Origin: Stenopsyche tienmushanensis
Lineage: Eukaryota; Arthropoda; Insecta; Trichoptera; Stenopsychidae
DNA length: 64,000 bases
Assembly (NCBI GenBank): GCA_008973525.1
Contig: WACJ01000216.1
Coordinates: 496,001-560,000 of the forward strand
Reading direction: 5' to 3'
Numbering within the stretch: position 1 is the first letter of the stretch; every line of letters begins with the position of its first letter. Shown one piece after another: positions 27,001-42,000 of this stretch. The notes beneath the pieces were generated by a model. That model did no database searches. It had not been told where the DNA came from and saw only the letters and a program-made list of their open reading frames with translations. Made by a program: the position numbers and the translations under genes.

Positions 27001-30000
27001 GATTTGAATCCAAGTCAGAACAATAAAAGTCTCGAAATCAGCACTCTGTGCTGTAACTTTCCACTCTTATTTGCCTATATATGAGTATATTATGTTACCC
27101 CATATCGGTGTTATTGATAATATATTATATTTTTTTCATAGTTAGTTGAAATACAAACCTCTCATCGTCATTGTATTGAACACTCGTCAGTGATTTATTT
27201 GCAGTTTCCGGTAAAAGTAGCACACACAGGCCGCCTATGACTCCCATACATCCAGTCAGTACCATGGGAAGCTTTGTTGAAATGGTATTCTGCATCAATT
27301 ACAAAAATGGATGAGACATTTGTTCAGGTAGCTTGTTTTTTAATCGCGCTTGAGTATTCAATGCTTACCAAGGTCCACAGATATGGAATGCAAACAAGTC
27401 CGATGCCAGCCGACAATTGACTTGCCCCAACACCCATATTCCTCATCAAGGTCGGATACAATTCAGCAGTGAACATTGGAAGAACACCGTTCGTTGAACT
27501 GACGGAGAATTTGCTTATCATCAACAGGGTAATCTTGACCCATTGTTTCGTGACCAGCGATTCTATTATGGAAACAGCAAGGCAACCGACGCCGGCGCAT
27601 ATGAGACTCAGCGAAATGGGATACCTCCTGCCCATCTTCAAAAGTATGGGTATGCTGAGAGCGATCGCTGGCAGTTCAACGAGGCCGGATAGCATGGAAG
27701 TTATGTGCAATTCTCCTCCAAAGCTGGCAATATTCAATACAAGTCCATAATAGGCAATCGTTGTCGCGTACCAGATCACGAAGATGCTGATCGTTATTTT
27801 TCTGACCGGTCCACGGAAAAGATCCAGCAATCCGGGAGCGTGATCATCCGATCCCATCGTGGGCTGCTGCAAAATCTTGTCTAGCGAGGTTGGCAATTTT
27901 CGCTTATTGTAAACGACTGCTTCGTGTAGTATTTCTTTGACTTCGACGATTCGACCCGTTGTAAGTAGCCAGTGTGGCGATTCAGGTACTACCCACCTAA
28001 TATGCAACAAATACGCTTTAATTGTAATAATGATTATAATTATGATCAATTAAATATTAAATATATGATTCGTAGCTTAGAAGCTTCACAATTGTGCATT
28101 GTTGTAATCAAAACAAGGTTAACAAGTTCATGATCAATGTACTCGTACTTCATAACATCATTTAAATTTCAATCAGGAAAGAACTGGATTGCTCTTCTTA
28201 ATACAATACTTAAATTAAATTTGTAAGATTTTATTGCTATTACCATAGAGATATCAGTAAGATCCCAGGAATCGATATAGCCAGTTGAAGATGTCTCCAG
28301 TCTGGCAACAGCAGCGATAGTCCAGCTACCACAATATAAGACACGGGCAACGGGAAAAAGTTACAAACACCGGCAGTCGTCCTCCACTTTCCGCCTACCA
28401 ATTCCACGACAAGCACGAACGCCGAAAACACAACCGCCACGGAAAAGAATCCCAATGTGATCCTTAAGATCAAGTACAGTTCGAACCACGGACAGAAGAC
28501 GATCGACATTCCAATCACACTCTGAATCACCAGCGATCCAATCAATGCCTTCTTTCTTCCGAACCTGTCGGATATTACGCCACTCACTACGCCCCCGATG
28601 CCGATCCCGAACAGGAAGAGCATTTCCGCTATGGTGTTGAGGTAGTGTCGATCGCAGACCAGCTGCCATTCCGAGATTATTGTTTGGCCGATGAAGGACG
28701 TGTCCCATTCCCATGACTTGCAAGGGACGAGCTCAGCATTCTGGGGCGGCTGCAGCGAATCGAAGTCTTCTGCGTTTATGGATGACCACTTCAATGCCAA
28801 TATTGAACAGGCATCTTTGGGCTGACTGAAATTTCGCCAAACTTTCGAGTCTATCGAACGTAAGTGGTGGGGTCGGGCGCACCAAAAATCTGCAGGAGCA
28901 GCCTGAAAGATAAAAATACGTTTACTTTATATTAGGTCATCCCGAAAAAAATCCATTTATATCAACTTAAAACTTTATTTAAGTCAATACAAAATATAAT
29001 CGTCTTCATAGTTAACAACTAATTTCCACCTCTCTTACAAGTTTTCTATAACTTTATTCGACTGAACATTTAAATAATGTTTAAAATCACCTACGCTTTG
29101 ATTTTTTGGTGTTTTTAATTATTGCTCTAAATATCAAAATAAGCAGTAAATCAGAAGGTGCTAAATATGGCGAATGTGGAGGATGAAGCTAAACTTCCCA
29201 GCTTAGTTGTTTTATTTTTCCATAAATTAGTTTAGCTTTATGTGGGTGTGCATTATTATGCTGTAAAATAAACTCCTCTTCGATTAAAAAAATTGGTCGT
29301 TTTTCTTGCAAGCATTCCTAATCGTCAACAATAATTTTCGCAGTTATCATTGTAATCGATTTAAGAAGCTCATAGTGAATTATAGTTCCAGTCATATTTC
29401 ACCAAACACATAAATAACCTGCTAAAGTTTCAATCCTGCCTTTAGCGTTAGACGAGAGGTTTGCTTTTTAGAAAGTCCTCTATCTCCAGTGATAATTTAT
29501 GGGAAAAAAGGTATGCATCCTTCTCACTTTGCGATGTTGGAGATGAAAATTTTGTTATAATTTTTCTATTGATTGATGAGGATTTGATTCAGAGGTTGCA
29601 GATTGTGTTCATCAAAATTTAAAATTCGTCCTGATTTAATGCTTTTAAACCAAAATTAACATTTGTTCATCGTTAGAACTAGTCCTATAAATTTCATTGA
29701 TGGTGTTTGTGGCCTTTAACGTATTCAACTCCTGATTAAAAAAACCCGTATGCAATGCTGAATCTATTCTTCGTTGTTTTTGGAAGTCATCATATTCACT
29801 CTTGATAATAAATAAGATTTATGATACAAAAAGTAAAGCTGACAAACCATATAATGAGAAAATAAAATTATAAAGATGTTTCATTTGCCGTATCTAAACA
29901 TAAACTAAATTGAAATGAAAATGTGCGAAAATAATGGATTTTTCTATTATAAAGATCGTATTATGGTTTCCAAATCATCTGACCGAAGTACTTTGTTTTT

Positions 30001-33000
30001 CGTAGTTGAATGGTTCAAAGACACTCTTCATTCATCATGGGGAGAATCCATGAATTTCCTCGGAGTCCATATCCTCGTTAATCCTACCACTTAGGCATTT
30101 GAAGTGTTCTACTCTTTCAATCCTCTCTCCCTCCGATTTCATTTCAATTTCAAGCTCATTGAACACACGGGATGCTTACTAATAGTCATCAGTGCTATTT
30201 TGTGTGTTCATTCCTAGCCCTTTTTTGTTGCTTTCTGATTCATATCATTCAGGAATACCTGGAAGTCATCAATGCTTACAGCCAATATAACTATATTACA
30301 CATCACTCAATACGTTCGTAGGATTTCTTTTGAAGGAATTGCCAGAAAACATATATCATAGTCAAAATATATGAACATATTGAGTGATGTGTTATAACAA
30401 GAACTTCCAAGTTCAATGGACGTTGAATGCGTTAGATTCCATTGTGAGATTATGCCATCAACTAGGAATAAAAAGCAAATTAATCCAATTTCCAAGCCTC
30501 AATAAAACGACGTTTTTTGTGAGGAATTGAATGGCTAAATTACACAAGGGATGCTTATGTCTATTCATAGATTGTCACTTTAATAACCACGTCTAAAACC
30601 GATAATTTGAGTATTTTATATACCCCGCTTCGTAAAATGTGGGTTAATCAAACAAGCGCGTAATGGATACAGTCCTCAACTTGTAAATAGCACAGTTTGA
30701 CGACTGTTATTGAAATTGGAGCTAAAACAATGAATAAACACGAGCTCAATGAGCTTAGTCCATCGATATTAATAAGTTGATATTTCTGTTTATCCATTTT
30801 TAGATTAACACATCGGCAAATTGCGACAAAACGACCCCAAACGAAGAAGAAAAGTGCTTTTGCACCAATGCACTGTATTACAAATCGATTCGTAATGATG
30901 GCAAAATTGCTTCCCCATCCACCGGAATGAATAAAGTCGAATTTCGTCCAAAAGTTGTTGCTTTATCAGCCATCCTACGAATTTATTGTGTGATGTGTTA
31001 CAAAATTACATTAACACATTGTGTGCCTTGACATCAAAACTGGATTAACCCCTATGACATATTTATTGTACTTACCAGGAAGGTCGGCGAGAAGATATGG
31101 AAGGTACAAGGAAACGAGCACAGCGATAGTAGGAAGGTCATCTTCAGCTGCCATCGTCCATAGTTTCCAATGATTTGGGCGATCGGATCCCGTTCTTCCC
31201 GGTCCGTTTCTGCCGGGTCTGGCAGTCTCTTTTCAACACCGATGCCCGTCGGCTTCGACATGACTGCGAAAATGTAAAAACACCATAAATATGATATATT
31301 GGAAGGTTTGGATGCTCATGGAAGAAGACAATACGTTTATGTAGCACTCGTTGAATGCTCTCTCAACACTTAATCATGAGTTTAATGCAGTTGTATCGTT
31401 GTTATTTCCGGATGCGTCCATATTACATCGGCTGCAGTATGTTATTTATCGCCAGCTATTTTCAACGGTGCTCATGTATTAAAGGACGATTATTAACAAT
31501 TTGAAGATGTTGTACAGAGAGGATATCTTGAGTGGCTTTACATAATGAAATTATTGAAAATGGACTTAAAATGCTAGTCGATAAATAGTCAAACAGACAT
31601 ACAAACATCAATATTTATATTGTAAATCAAAACTATCATCCTTTTATATTAATTATGCTAGGAAACATATTATTTTATGCATATATTAATTGACAGTTTG
31701 ATTATACGCCGTTTTAAATCCCTGTCATGTCAGATCGTATTACCCTCTGTGGGTTGCTCTCTTACCCTCATTACCATTTATACTGAATTGTATCATCAAT
31801 CTTCATGAAGAATTTGCATATTAATAAAATGGAAAGTCTGCTCTAGTTAAACGCTTATAAATTCGTCCAAAAAAGACAGAATTAATTCATACAGAACCTA
31901 AACCTCTTTGCAAAAAAACCAAATTCCTATATACAGTCAATATGAGGGATTTAGTTTTAATGAAAGATATTAACTTAAAAAATTGTCATCTCTATGGACT
32001 AGAATTAATTACTGAATATGGGTATTTATATGTGCAGCTTGCGACTTGTCACATGTTCCACGTTAACGACATATCAAAGTGCTTTGTATGTCAAACAAGT
32101 ATTCATAAATTAAAGTATTTTTATAAAATATATTTCAGATGAAAATCTAGAAGTCTTTGATTTGATCTATATTACAATTTACGTTAAATTAACAACGAAT
32201 GATCTTTTAATTGACAAATGGACATTGCTTGAAATTGATATTTTCATACCCAGATTGTCTACCATCATCATAGTACGGAAGATAGCTACATTATTTAGCC
32301 ATCTTGTATCGAAAGTAGACTACGTTTATTTAACAATAATAAACATAAACTACTTATAGACAAAAAAACATCTATGTAGATTGAAATTTCCTGATTTACA
32401 TCGTATAAACACTGACTGGAACAAAAATTAGCTTTGTAGAAATGTGTGCAAAATTATGATCGCCACCTTACGTACTATCAAGAAAGTACCCAGAATGATT
32501 AAGGTTCATAAAATTTAAAATGTCAGGGTAATTAAAAATCAGGGTAAAAACTATTTTTTAATTAAAATTATATTGATGCATAATAATATGCTTAAATCAG
32601 ATAGATTCAATATTTCCTTGTCTCGGCAGTACTCTTAACCCCTAAAGGAGTACTATCCCAGGGCTTGGGATTCCCCTTCCACTTATTCGAAAGAGCACTC
32701 TTGTATATTGAGCTCGAAGACAGACAGAGATAGAGAGAGGACGTAGTGCAGTTCGGGAGACAGAGACGGAGAGCTTCCTCGCATACATTTACTTAACATT
32801 TCCTTCTAAAGCAGGAGCAAATGAATCGATTTTTTGTGTCCTGTTTATGTAAAGAAATGACGTGGTCTTGTATGCTATCAACAGTGTTTATTTACAATTG
32901 ACTCTGCTTCGAATTGAAGATTGTCTTACGCTAATAGGAGCTGACAGAAAGTAATCGGTGTAATGCGATTATAGTATCAACGACTTCATCGATTTTAAAT

Positions 33001-36000
33001 TTGCTCACTCCTCAAAAGGTTTCAAAATCACAGTCTGCTTCTGTTTAAGACGATTGAAAGAAATGGAAATGAAAAGTTTGACCTCCAACATATCATTTGA
33101 TATTGGGTTTATATTTCTGATAAAATACATGGCTATTAATCAATAACCATACTTGTATTGAATGCAAGCATTTAAGATTTTTCTTGGAAATCCATTTTTC
33201 TGTGATGGTTTTTGATCGGCTTTTTGTTAGGCAGAATATAATATGACAGTAAGCAGAGAAATTATTGAGATAATTTGAGTATTTTTTTATTATTGTAAAC
33301 TGGTTTTATTCACGATCCCATTATTTATTTTAGACATCTGTAGATCTGATACAAAGTTTTAATAGTTTTGATATAAATTAAATATAACATCAATTTGAAT
33401 TTTTCATTACTCAATCCAGAGTTTACTGTTTCTTAACGTACGCGTATGCGCGCGCATCCAAATTAACAGCGAAATGCATTCCTGAGTTCATACAAATACA
33501 ACAATGAGGGAATTTCTCTTTCTCATTTATATATTCATCAACAATGAATCATTATAAAGCATTGTTTGTAAATTCGCTCGCTTCTACCAATGTCTAATGC
33601 GTACTTCCACAAAAATGAGCCCAACTGACTCAATCAAGCAATGTTGCATATAAAATGGAAATATCGAATTTCCGGCCAATGCTATCCTTTTTTTAGAAAG
33701 TATCAAACAACTGGAAGACTATCCCGAACAAATAAAGCCATAATTCGAATGAATTAATTAGCGGCTCAGTATCAATTTACGGTATCTCGCGTAAGCGATA
33801 CATCGAGCATTTTAAACGATCGTTCGCGTTCGATTCTGCAAATTGCTGGTTGTTGTGCAAGAAAATTACGCACCAACGCATTTTCTCAATACTCCAGAGA
33901 CACAATGACCGAATTATGGCATTTTATCTACTCTAAGCTATTCGCTTATTGTAACAAAGTAATGTCGAAGGAGCATGTTGCGAATGAACCGTTTCGAATT
34001 GCTGCAATTTGGACGTGAGAATGTTTTGCGGAAATTCTCCGTAGGGACATTAAATTCAATGAATTTCTGTATTCAATTAGTTCTTGTGTAACTATAAAAC
34101 CATTGGTTGCCGAATCAATTCAACCTTGTCGGGCGTAATAATTGGATTCCAATTGAAAATGTGTCGTGGACTCCATCGACATTTATTTCCAATCGAGGGA
34201 AAAGAGAAATTGCTAGGAAAACGAACACATGAGAGGTGCTATTTAATTTGATTTCGTAACATTGCTTAAACTGGGATTGCTAAATTGAGATGCGATGATA
34301 TAATCTAGGTCAAAAATGATCGTTTCAATTATATTTTAAGATGCGTTATAAAAAGTAAATCCAGGTCATATGTAGCCAAATTAATATTGCGTGATGATTT
34401 TTTAATAATCGATCCGAGTCCTTTTAATGGTATATCAAGGTGCAATGCATAAGGGTAGAATGTATAATATATAAATAGCTCCAAAATACCACGACCTGAA
34501 CAAATCTTCGTTTTATAGTGATCATTCGCTGCTCAAAATTATAGGTAGATTTCCACTTTAGCCTAGCATATATAACTGGGATAATTTCCAGGGAGGCTGT
34601 TATTCGCTTCTGACCACCGATTAAACGATTAATAGTACGATATGTACACATGTACACTCTAACCTCTTTTTGTTCGACTTTTTTTGTGCAATTTCGAAGT
34701 TATGAGGTTTTTTTTAAAGCATTTTTTTCTTTTTAATTTATTTTTTAACTATTTAAATTTTGTGATTTATTTTTTTAGAGTTAGGGACTATAGTGATATT
34801 TTTACTAATTATGAATTATACTGTTGAAAAGTGAAAATCTACACAGAACAATGATGACATTGACACTGGATATACTATTTCATTCTAAGAAGAGAGCGAT
34901 TTCGAGTCCTATCGAAAATCGCAATGAAAATGATCATACAGAGATGATAGTTTGTAATTAAAATAATTATTATTTCTCTAGTGGGTGTCTGGCATTTGAG
35001 ATGCCAGATGTTAGACATCCTTAAAATGTTATCGAAAATGTTATTTTTTTATTAACTTTTTTTATGCGAATTTGGATATATTTTACATAGCTGTTTCAAA
35101 GTTATGCGATTTTTAAAATTCATGGAACACATCTTTACTTTTTTATGTAAGTCATAGTTTTTTTGTGCGATTTCTTTTTGTGCGAATTTCCGCGGAACGC
35201 ATCTATCGCACAAAAAAAAGTTTAAGGGTATATTGAATCGCATTGTGAATATTCGTTTTATTTTGAATGGAATGAAACATTTCTTGGCGAAGAATGAATA
35301 ATTCACCGTATATTATAGCTTCAGCAAAGTTATTCATAGTGGAATGAAGATATTATTCATTATTCTAACAGACGTAAAGCTTTCAACGCTATGCTAGAAA
35401 TGTTTACGTGCAATACGAAGAAGCATATAAACATATGACTAAAAATAAAATAAAACAAAGCTTAATCACAGAACTCAATCACTGTTTATATCATTACTCA
35501 ATATTCTTCGAAAGAAATATTCAATAACTCATATTTGATGATGAACTATTATAGTACGAGAGACAGCGACCGAAATTTTGCACTCATTTCTACAAAGCTA
35601 ATTTTTGTTCCAGTGTATTTTCATACAGTGTGAATCACGAAAATTATAGACTGCAAAGCTTTCAAGTTGCGGACTTAACAATTTTCGAAAACTGAATAAT
35701 TGTACATATCGACATAAAACTAAAATCTACAAAGCTGGTGTTTTGTTTATAAATGGTGTATGTTAATTATTGTTAAATAAACTTAGTTTACTATTGATGC
35801 AAGGTGGTTATGGCTTTGGTAGACGTGGCTAAAGTTGTAACGCAGGAACTTGATTACTTGAATACTAATAATATTTATTATAGGCAGCTACAACATAGTT
35901 TCAGTCTTGTAAGTATAAGACATTAATAGGCCTCAAAAATGTTATAAATATTGGCAACATTATTGAGGTAGGCTGCTGTTTTTTTGACTTACAATATCAA

Positions 36001-39000
36001 AACAACAAAATGAGATAGAATCAACTTTGTAGGAATAATTACACAAATAATGTCGCTGTCACTCGTACTTTTACTACTGATTTGAAATCATTTATGCAGA
36101 ATTGGAATGTCTTGTGCAGGGTATTATATTAATTCCAACTTTGATTCCAAATATTGTAAGAGACATATATTTTCATTTTCGTTCACTATAATTATTCGAT
36201 ATTTTTATTGAATCAGGTCTCAAAAATTTCAAAACACCTTCAGAAATATTATAATAGACAAAGGTTTTTTTAAGCGTTTTATTTGCATATTATTAATGCC
36301 ATTGCGAAAATGCTACTTTGGTGACGTAGTTTTATTATAATATTATTGTCAGATAAGGCGCATTTTAGTATTATGACGACGTATAAATATTTATGTAACG
36401 ATTATGCGACTCATATTTTGAAAATATTTTGAACCAATATGAATTATATGGTCTCCATTTGCTTAAGATTTTTTCATTACTGTTATATCTATTCATTTTC
36501 AGCATAGAAAATCAATGTTAATATACCAGAACTCTTATTTTAAAGCTTTAAGCTCAAATGTAGATTGTGGAAAAAGTTTTACTTTTGCAAATTTGGGAGA
36601 TTAGAAGTATTCATATAATATTATCTAATATTTTCGATAGATCATCTCGATCTAGATTCAACTTAGTTGATGATCATTTAAATAAAATACTAATGAAGTT
36701 GGGATGATCGTTCACGTCTGATAACAGATATGGCACCTTAAGAAGAAAATGGGATTTCATGCATGAAGTTGAAATTAGAACAATAAAATTTATATGAGCG
36801 ATAAAATGCAATGTTATGGACTCAAATGGCGACAATTACAATTGTCTAAAGTCAAAAATAAATAATAGTCTAAGAGAATGAGGTCATGGACTATAGGCAT
36901 CTATGTTTAAGATGCTTGAGTCTTTTCAACATGTTGATTGATATAATAAATAGAATTAGGCTAACTTCAACGCAATTTGCAGTAAATCAATATATTTCAT
37001 AATTGCTACAAAAATTTAAATGCAAATTTGGAATTGGAATAAATTAAGCATAAATTTACAATTTACATACATTTGGCTAATTGCCTGTTTTCAGCGCCCG
37101 TGAAATTGACGACCTGTTTATAAAAATCAATCAGTTTTCCAGTTCGAACTGGCAAAGTAGAGTCATTACCGTAAAGTAGTATAACTCTATTTTCTCCTAT
37201 TCCAAACATCCTGGACGAAAGAATTTATCTTTCACCGATTTTCATTCTTGCTCAAGACATAATGCTTCTTAAACAAACGCCAAATGTTTGGATAGTCAAT
37301 CTCTAAATAAATTTGCTATACTAACACACTAATCTTCACATCATAATTCAAAGCGTTTTCACGGCAGAGAAATATAAAGTATTTGTAATCTATTGATACA
37401 GGCGTTATTAATGTGTAAACATTGACAAGAAGATCTTAGCTCAATTAAAATCTTCGATTTTTTCATATGATTGAGGATAAATACATGTAAAATTTAAATT
37501 AGCACAGCTGGATTTTGAACATAGATATAAAATGGATTCAAAATAATAAAAAAAAACAATGAGTGCTATGAATATATCAAGTATTTTCATATGAAATGTC
37601 CGATTAATGATCGAACTTAAAAGCGCTCAATGTCTCGCGTTATTTCACACAGGCAAGATATATTTGAATATTTCAGCAAAAAAAAGTTTATTTAGAAAAT
37701 ACTATGAGTGAAAATTGATGCTGTATGGAGGATTCAAATTTGTCTATAGTCAATATAACATCAGTCGTCGCATAGAACTATTGCTAGGTCACAAAGAAAA
37801 TCCAAGACTAGAAATAAATGCGGAGTTTCCACTTGGGAAGGTCATGGTGATCATATAACATAGTCGTCTAGCAAAAGTCTCATCCATTATTTATTCATGC
37901 AGTCTGGTAAAATCATAAATAACAGAGAGTTAATGCAGATTTGAAATGCATAAGACATTGCATTTATTTTGATCAACAGGCGTGAGTCGATACTTTTGCA
38001 TAATTATACAAGACTCCATATTTCACAGTTGGGATAGGAAGTGTATAGAGGTAAATTTAAATAACATTTGATTCGTCATCCTTTTGTTGATTCAAGAACT
38101 TATCCCGTATTTTATCGAAAATGCCAGCAACATTCAGGAATGCAGATGATGAATTTCACACCCAAACAGTATCTTCTGTAGGCGCAGAAAAGCTCTTTTG
38201 GAATTCATTTTTAAGCGATTCAAGGCTGTTTAACAATACTTTTTACGTGTTTAATACACACACAAAACCTATTTAATTGTCCGATTTTCTACTTTAATCC
38301 TGATATCAGATACACAGAAAAAGTGAAGATGCGATTTTAAAAACGGCATAATTTTGAAACAGCTATATAAAATTTATCCAAAATCGCATAAAAAAGTCAA
38401 TTAAAAAATAACATTTTTGGTAACATTTAAAGGACGTCTTGCATCATTGGTAAAATTTTAAGGATGTCTGAGATCTGGCATCTCAAATTCCAGACATGCA
38501 CTAGAGAAAAACTAATCATTTTAATTACAAACTATCATAGCTGTATGATAATTTTCGTCGCGATTTTCGATATGATTCAAAATCGCTCTCTTCTTCGGAA
38601 GAAATAGTATACCCAGTGTCAATGTCATCATTATTCTGTGTAGATTTACTCTTTCCAAAAATATAATTAATAATTAGTAAAGATGTCACTATAGTCCCTG
38701 ACTCAAAAAATAAATAAATCACAAAATGGCAACTGATTAAAAAAAAATCAGTCAAGTCAATTTTTGGCCTTTTTCGTGTCAGTTTTAACTTTTTTAAATA
38801 GTTAAAAAATATATTTTTTTTACAAATTTCGGTTAGTGTTGATGATTTATTTCCTATTTTATCCAAAATATCTCGATACGTACTCTTTGTGGAATAAAAA
38901 ATTGCTTTTAAAAAAAACCGCATAGCTTCGAAATCGCACAAAAAGAGGTTTGAGTATATTGATTAAATTGAAGTTTGTATACATATTTTTGCACGATTTT

Positions 39001-42000
39001 TACATTTAAAATTGGAATTCAGCTAATTGGGATACACTGGGTTAATTACAGTATATTGAAAATAAACCTGGGAAGAGATTCGTTCACTAAAAATCAATGA
39101 AGTCAAAACTCAAGCTCGATTTAAACGCTTTAATTTGTTCTGAGATCTTATTTTTTATAAATACACATTGTTATATATTATGCAAATTAAAAATGATGTG
39201 GTGATTTTCCGACAATAAATTCATGCTGTCGTTTGGCTTCTTAATTATATGCACGGGACTGCCATTTTTACATACGGAATTGATTAACTTTGTATTTATT
39301 GGAATCCGATTGCCACGGCATAGCGGCATGCTTATAGTAATCAATTTATATTACGGATCGAACGATAATAATCGATAGTTATTTCAAAAAGTACGTGTGG
39401 CCCCATTTAATGATATCTCTACACGGATTGTCTTCCAGTGACTCTATCGGATTGATCGAATATTTTTTTGTGACATAGCCCTTGAGATCTATCAAGTCAG
39501 TCCAAAAGTTCGTGCGCATTTTTGGGATATTTTTTTAAATATTGTAAATAAAATACAATTTAACATTTTATTCAATGATATATTTTCCTCCATTATCTAC
39601 AATTTATCGCCATCTTACAGGTAGCTTTTTAATTCCATTGCTGCATCAAAAATGCGCACGAACTTTTGGACTGATCTGATACAATGATGTCAAAAAAAAA
39701 TCCAAAAAAAGAGATTCGCGATCGAACTCGTCAATATTATATTCAGTTTATATAAAATGCATTTAGATTAATTATCGCCGTCGTTTTAAAATAAATTGTC
39801 GATAACAACAAAAACAATCGTTCATTATGTCAATGGATGCATGTAAACATATTTACGCGGTAATTGAATATGACGCGCAAAAACCCTATAATAAATAATC
39901 ACAAAATAGAGCGATTTGAGATTTATAATTCAAGCGTTTTAAGGACATTTATTTTTCGCCTTGTAAGCCTTATGGGAAATCGAGAGCTCGAGCGCTTGAA
40001 GTTTCAGCAAGAAGTTTTAATTGAAGCAAACTCATTACAAATTCTGCTTTAAATATCCATTATTCCACTCCGTATTAATAATATAACAGACCTGAATATA
40101 ATTAAAACAAACTTCAACGCAAGATAAAGTGTCTTGTAAAACCGAAGGTTTCACTTAAAGCGTAGTGTTTTATATACTAACTCTAAAATATGTTGCAGTT
40201 CGTAACTATTTAAATCGAGATTGGGATTTACAGGTGTATAATATAATACTTAAAAGGGGCACATTCCCTATGATTATTTGCAATTTGCTTGTATTAAATT
40301 ATTCAAATTTAATAACGTAATGATCATGAGATATTTCAGACTGGAGTTTGTATAAAAATCATTTTCGATGAAATTATGTAGCAAATTTGCTGCAATAATT
40401 TGAAATCCGAGCTTACTTTTTATCTTATTATAAGTATGATTAACATAAATAAAGATTGAAGTGAAGATGAATTTAATTTGTTCCAAAAAAGAATAATGGA
40501 TCATAATGATTAAATAATTGTACTTATAAAAATTTTTGTCTCAAGATCAAGACCACGCTAATTGTGTAGCATTAAATCAGCAATTTTGTTGTTGACATAT
40601 TAAACAGTATAGCAAATGATTTATCATGGATTTTCTCGGAATTTTGCAATCATAAACAATACGCAGATGGATCCCATAGGATCAATACAGATAAACAATG
40701 ATTGATCTCTACAAACCGCAAATTGCATTATGCTGAAGGACAATAGGGCAAGAGGTCAACATGTCTTTCTATCAACAGCTTCAAACTGATATTTCTTAGG
40801 ATAAACAATTTATTTATCGCGCAAGAGCTTTTGCGCATTGACGAAGATCGCAGGATCTTCCAAGGTACAATCGTCGCTTGACTATCATCATACCGGAATT
40901 GCCGTGTGTAAAAGGGCTACTTTGCATCACAATCATGAATGATTCGTGTCATTGTTCTATGAATATCATTGGTTGATTTGAGGTCGGGACCAAACGCGGG
41001 TTCGTCGAGTCCTGAGGTCCGGCTCAGTGACAGACGGGGTCCCCTCCTGGTCTTCACATCCTGGCATGGCCCCAGCACTCGACTCCCATTGGCCTCAGGG
41101 ACCACGTGTAATACAACCTGTGACGTAACCCTGACTAATTAATCCTGCGAAAAACACCATCCAACACGAGGACGCTCCTTTGGGTGTCGATTTCGAAAAA
41201 CTGCCAATCTTGCCTTGATAATCTGCCAAAAACGATCAGATTTTTCAGCAGAAAAAGTTGTCCAGCGACCATGAAATCCAGTTTATATTTCTTGTGCGAA
41301 AATACATCATAAACGAGGTCAATTCAAATGCACTTTGCGACCATATAAATTCATCCTTTATTGAATAAAAAATATGAATTAATGGTGAGATAACAATAAA
41401 TTAATCAAAAGTCTTATACAACAATAGAAAGATGGTCGAAAAGGTTAATAGGTTGTCCTTATTTGAACTATCTTATATAAACAGCAATAAAATCATACTG
41501 TTAAATGAGAAGCAAATGCATAATAGTTTATATCATCCAATAAAATTATGTAAGATCTGCCAAGTAAGCTATTTTTTAGCTTCATAACAAAATGGGGTGG
41601 ATAATATTCCTCCCTTTGTAATACTAATGGAACTTTGAAATGACCAAATCAATTGATCTTGATTAATTCAGAACGATACTGTCTAAAAACATTGAATAAA
41701 TTAACATTTTAATCGCTGAACATATTTTAATGTTTGCTAATGGACGTTTGCTCTTTATATAGACGCCCAGCTTCCATTAAATTATCCAGGCTCCGTATTG
41801 CGGAGATCTGATGTAATCCCTATGATAATTACCGAATAGTAAAAAAAAATACCACGAGCATTAACACCTCATCTAGCACTTTCTCATTCGTTCTTGATTC
41901 GGACGATAAATTGCTTATAAATTACTTTCGAGGTCCGATGTGTCGCTATTTACGCAATTGATTGCGATTTAACTCGGGTGAGCCTTCAGCAATCGCGCTG

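Noticed and set aside
27469..27750. Plus-strand 93-codon frame
   Set aside because: Antisense of transporter exon 4.
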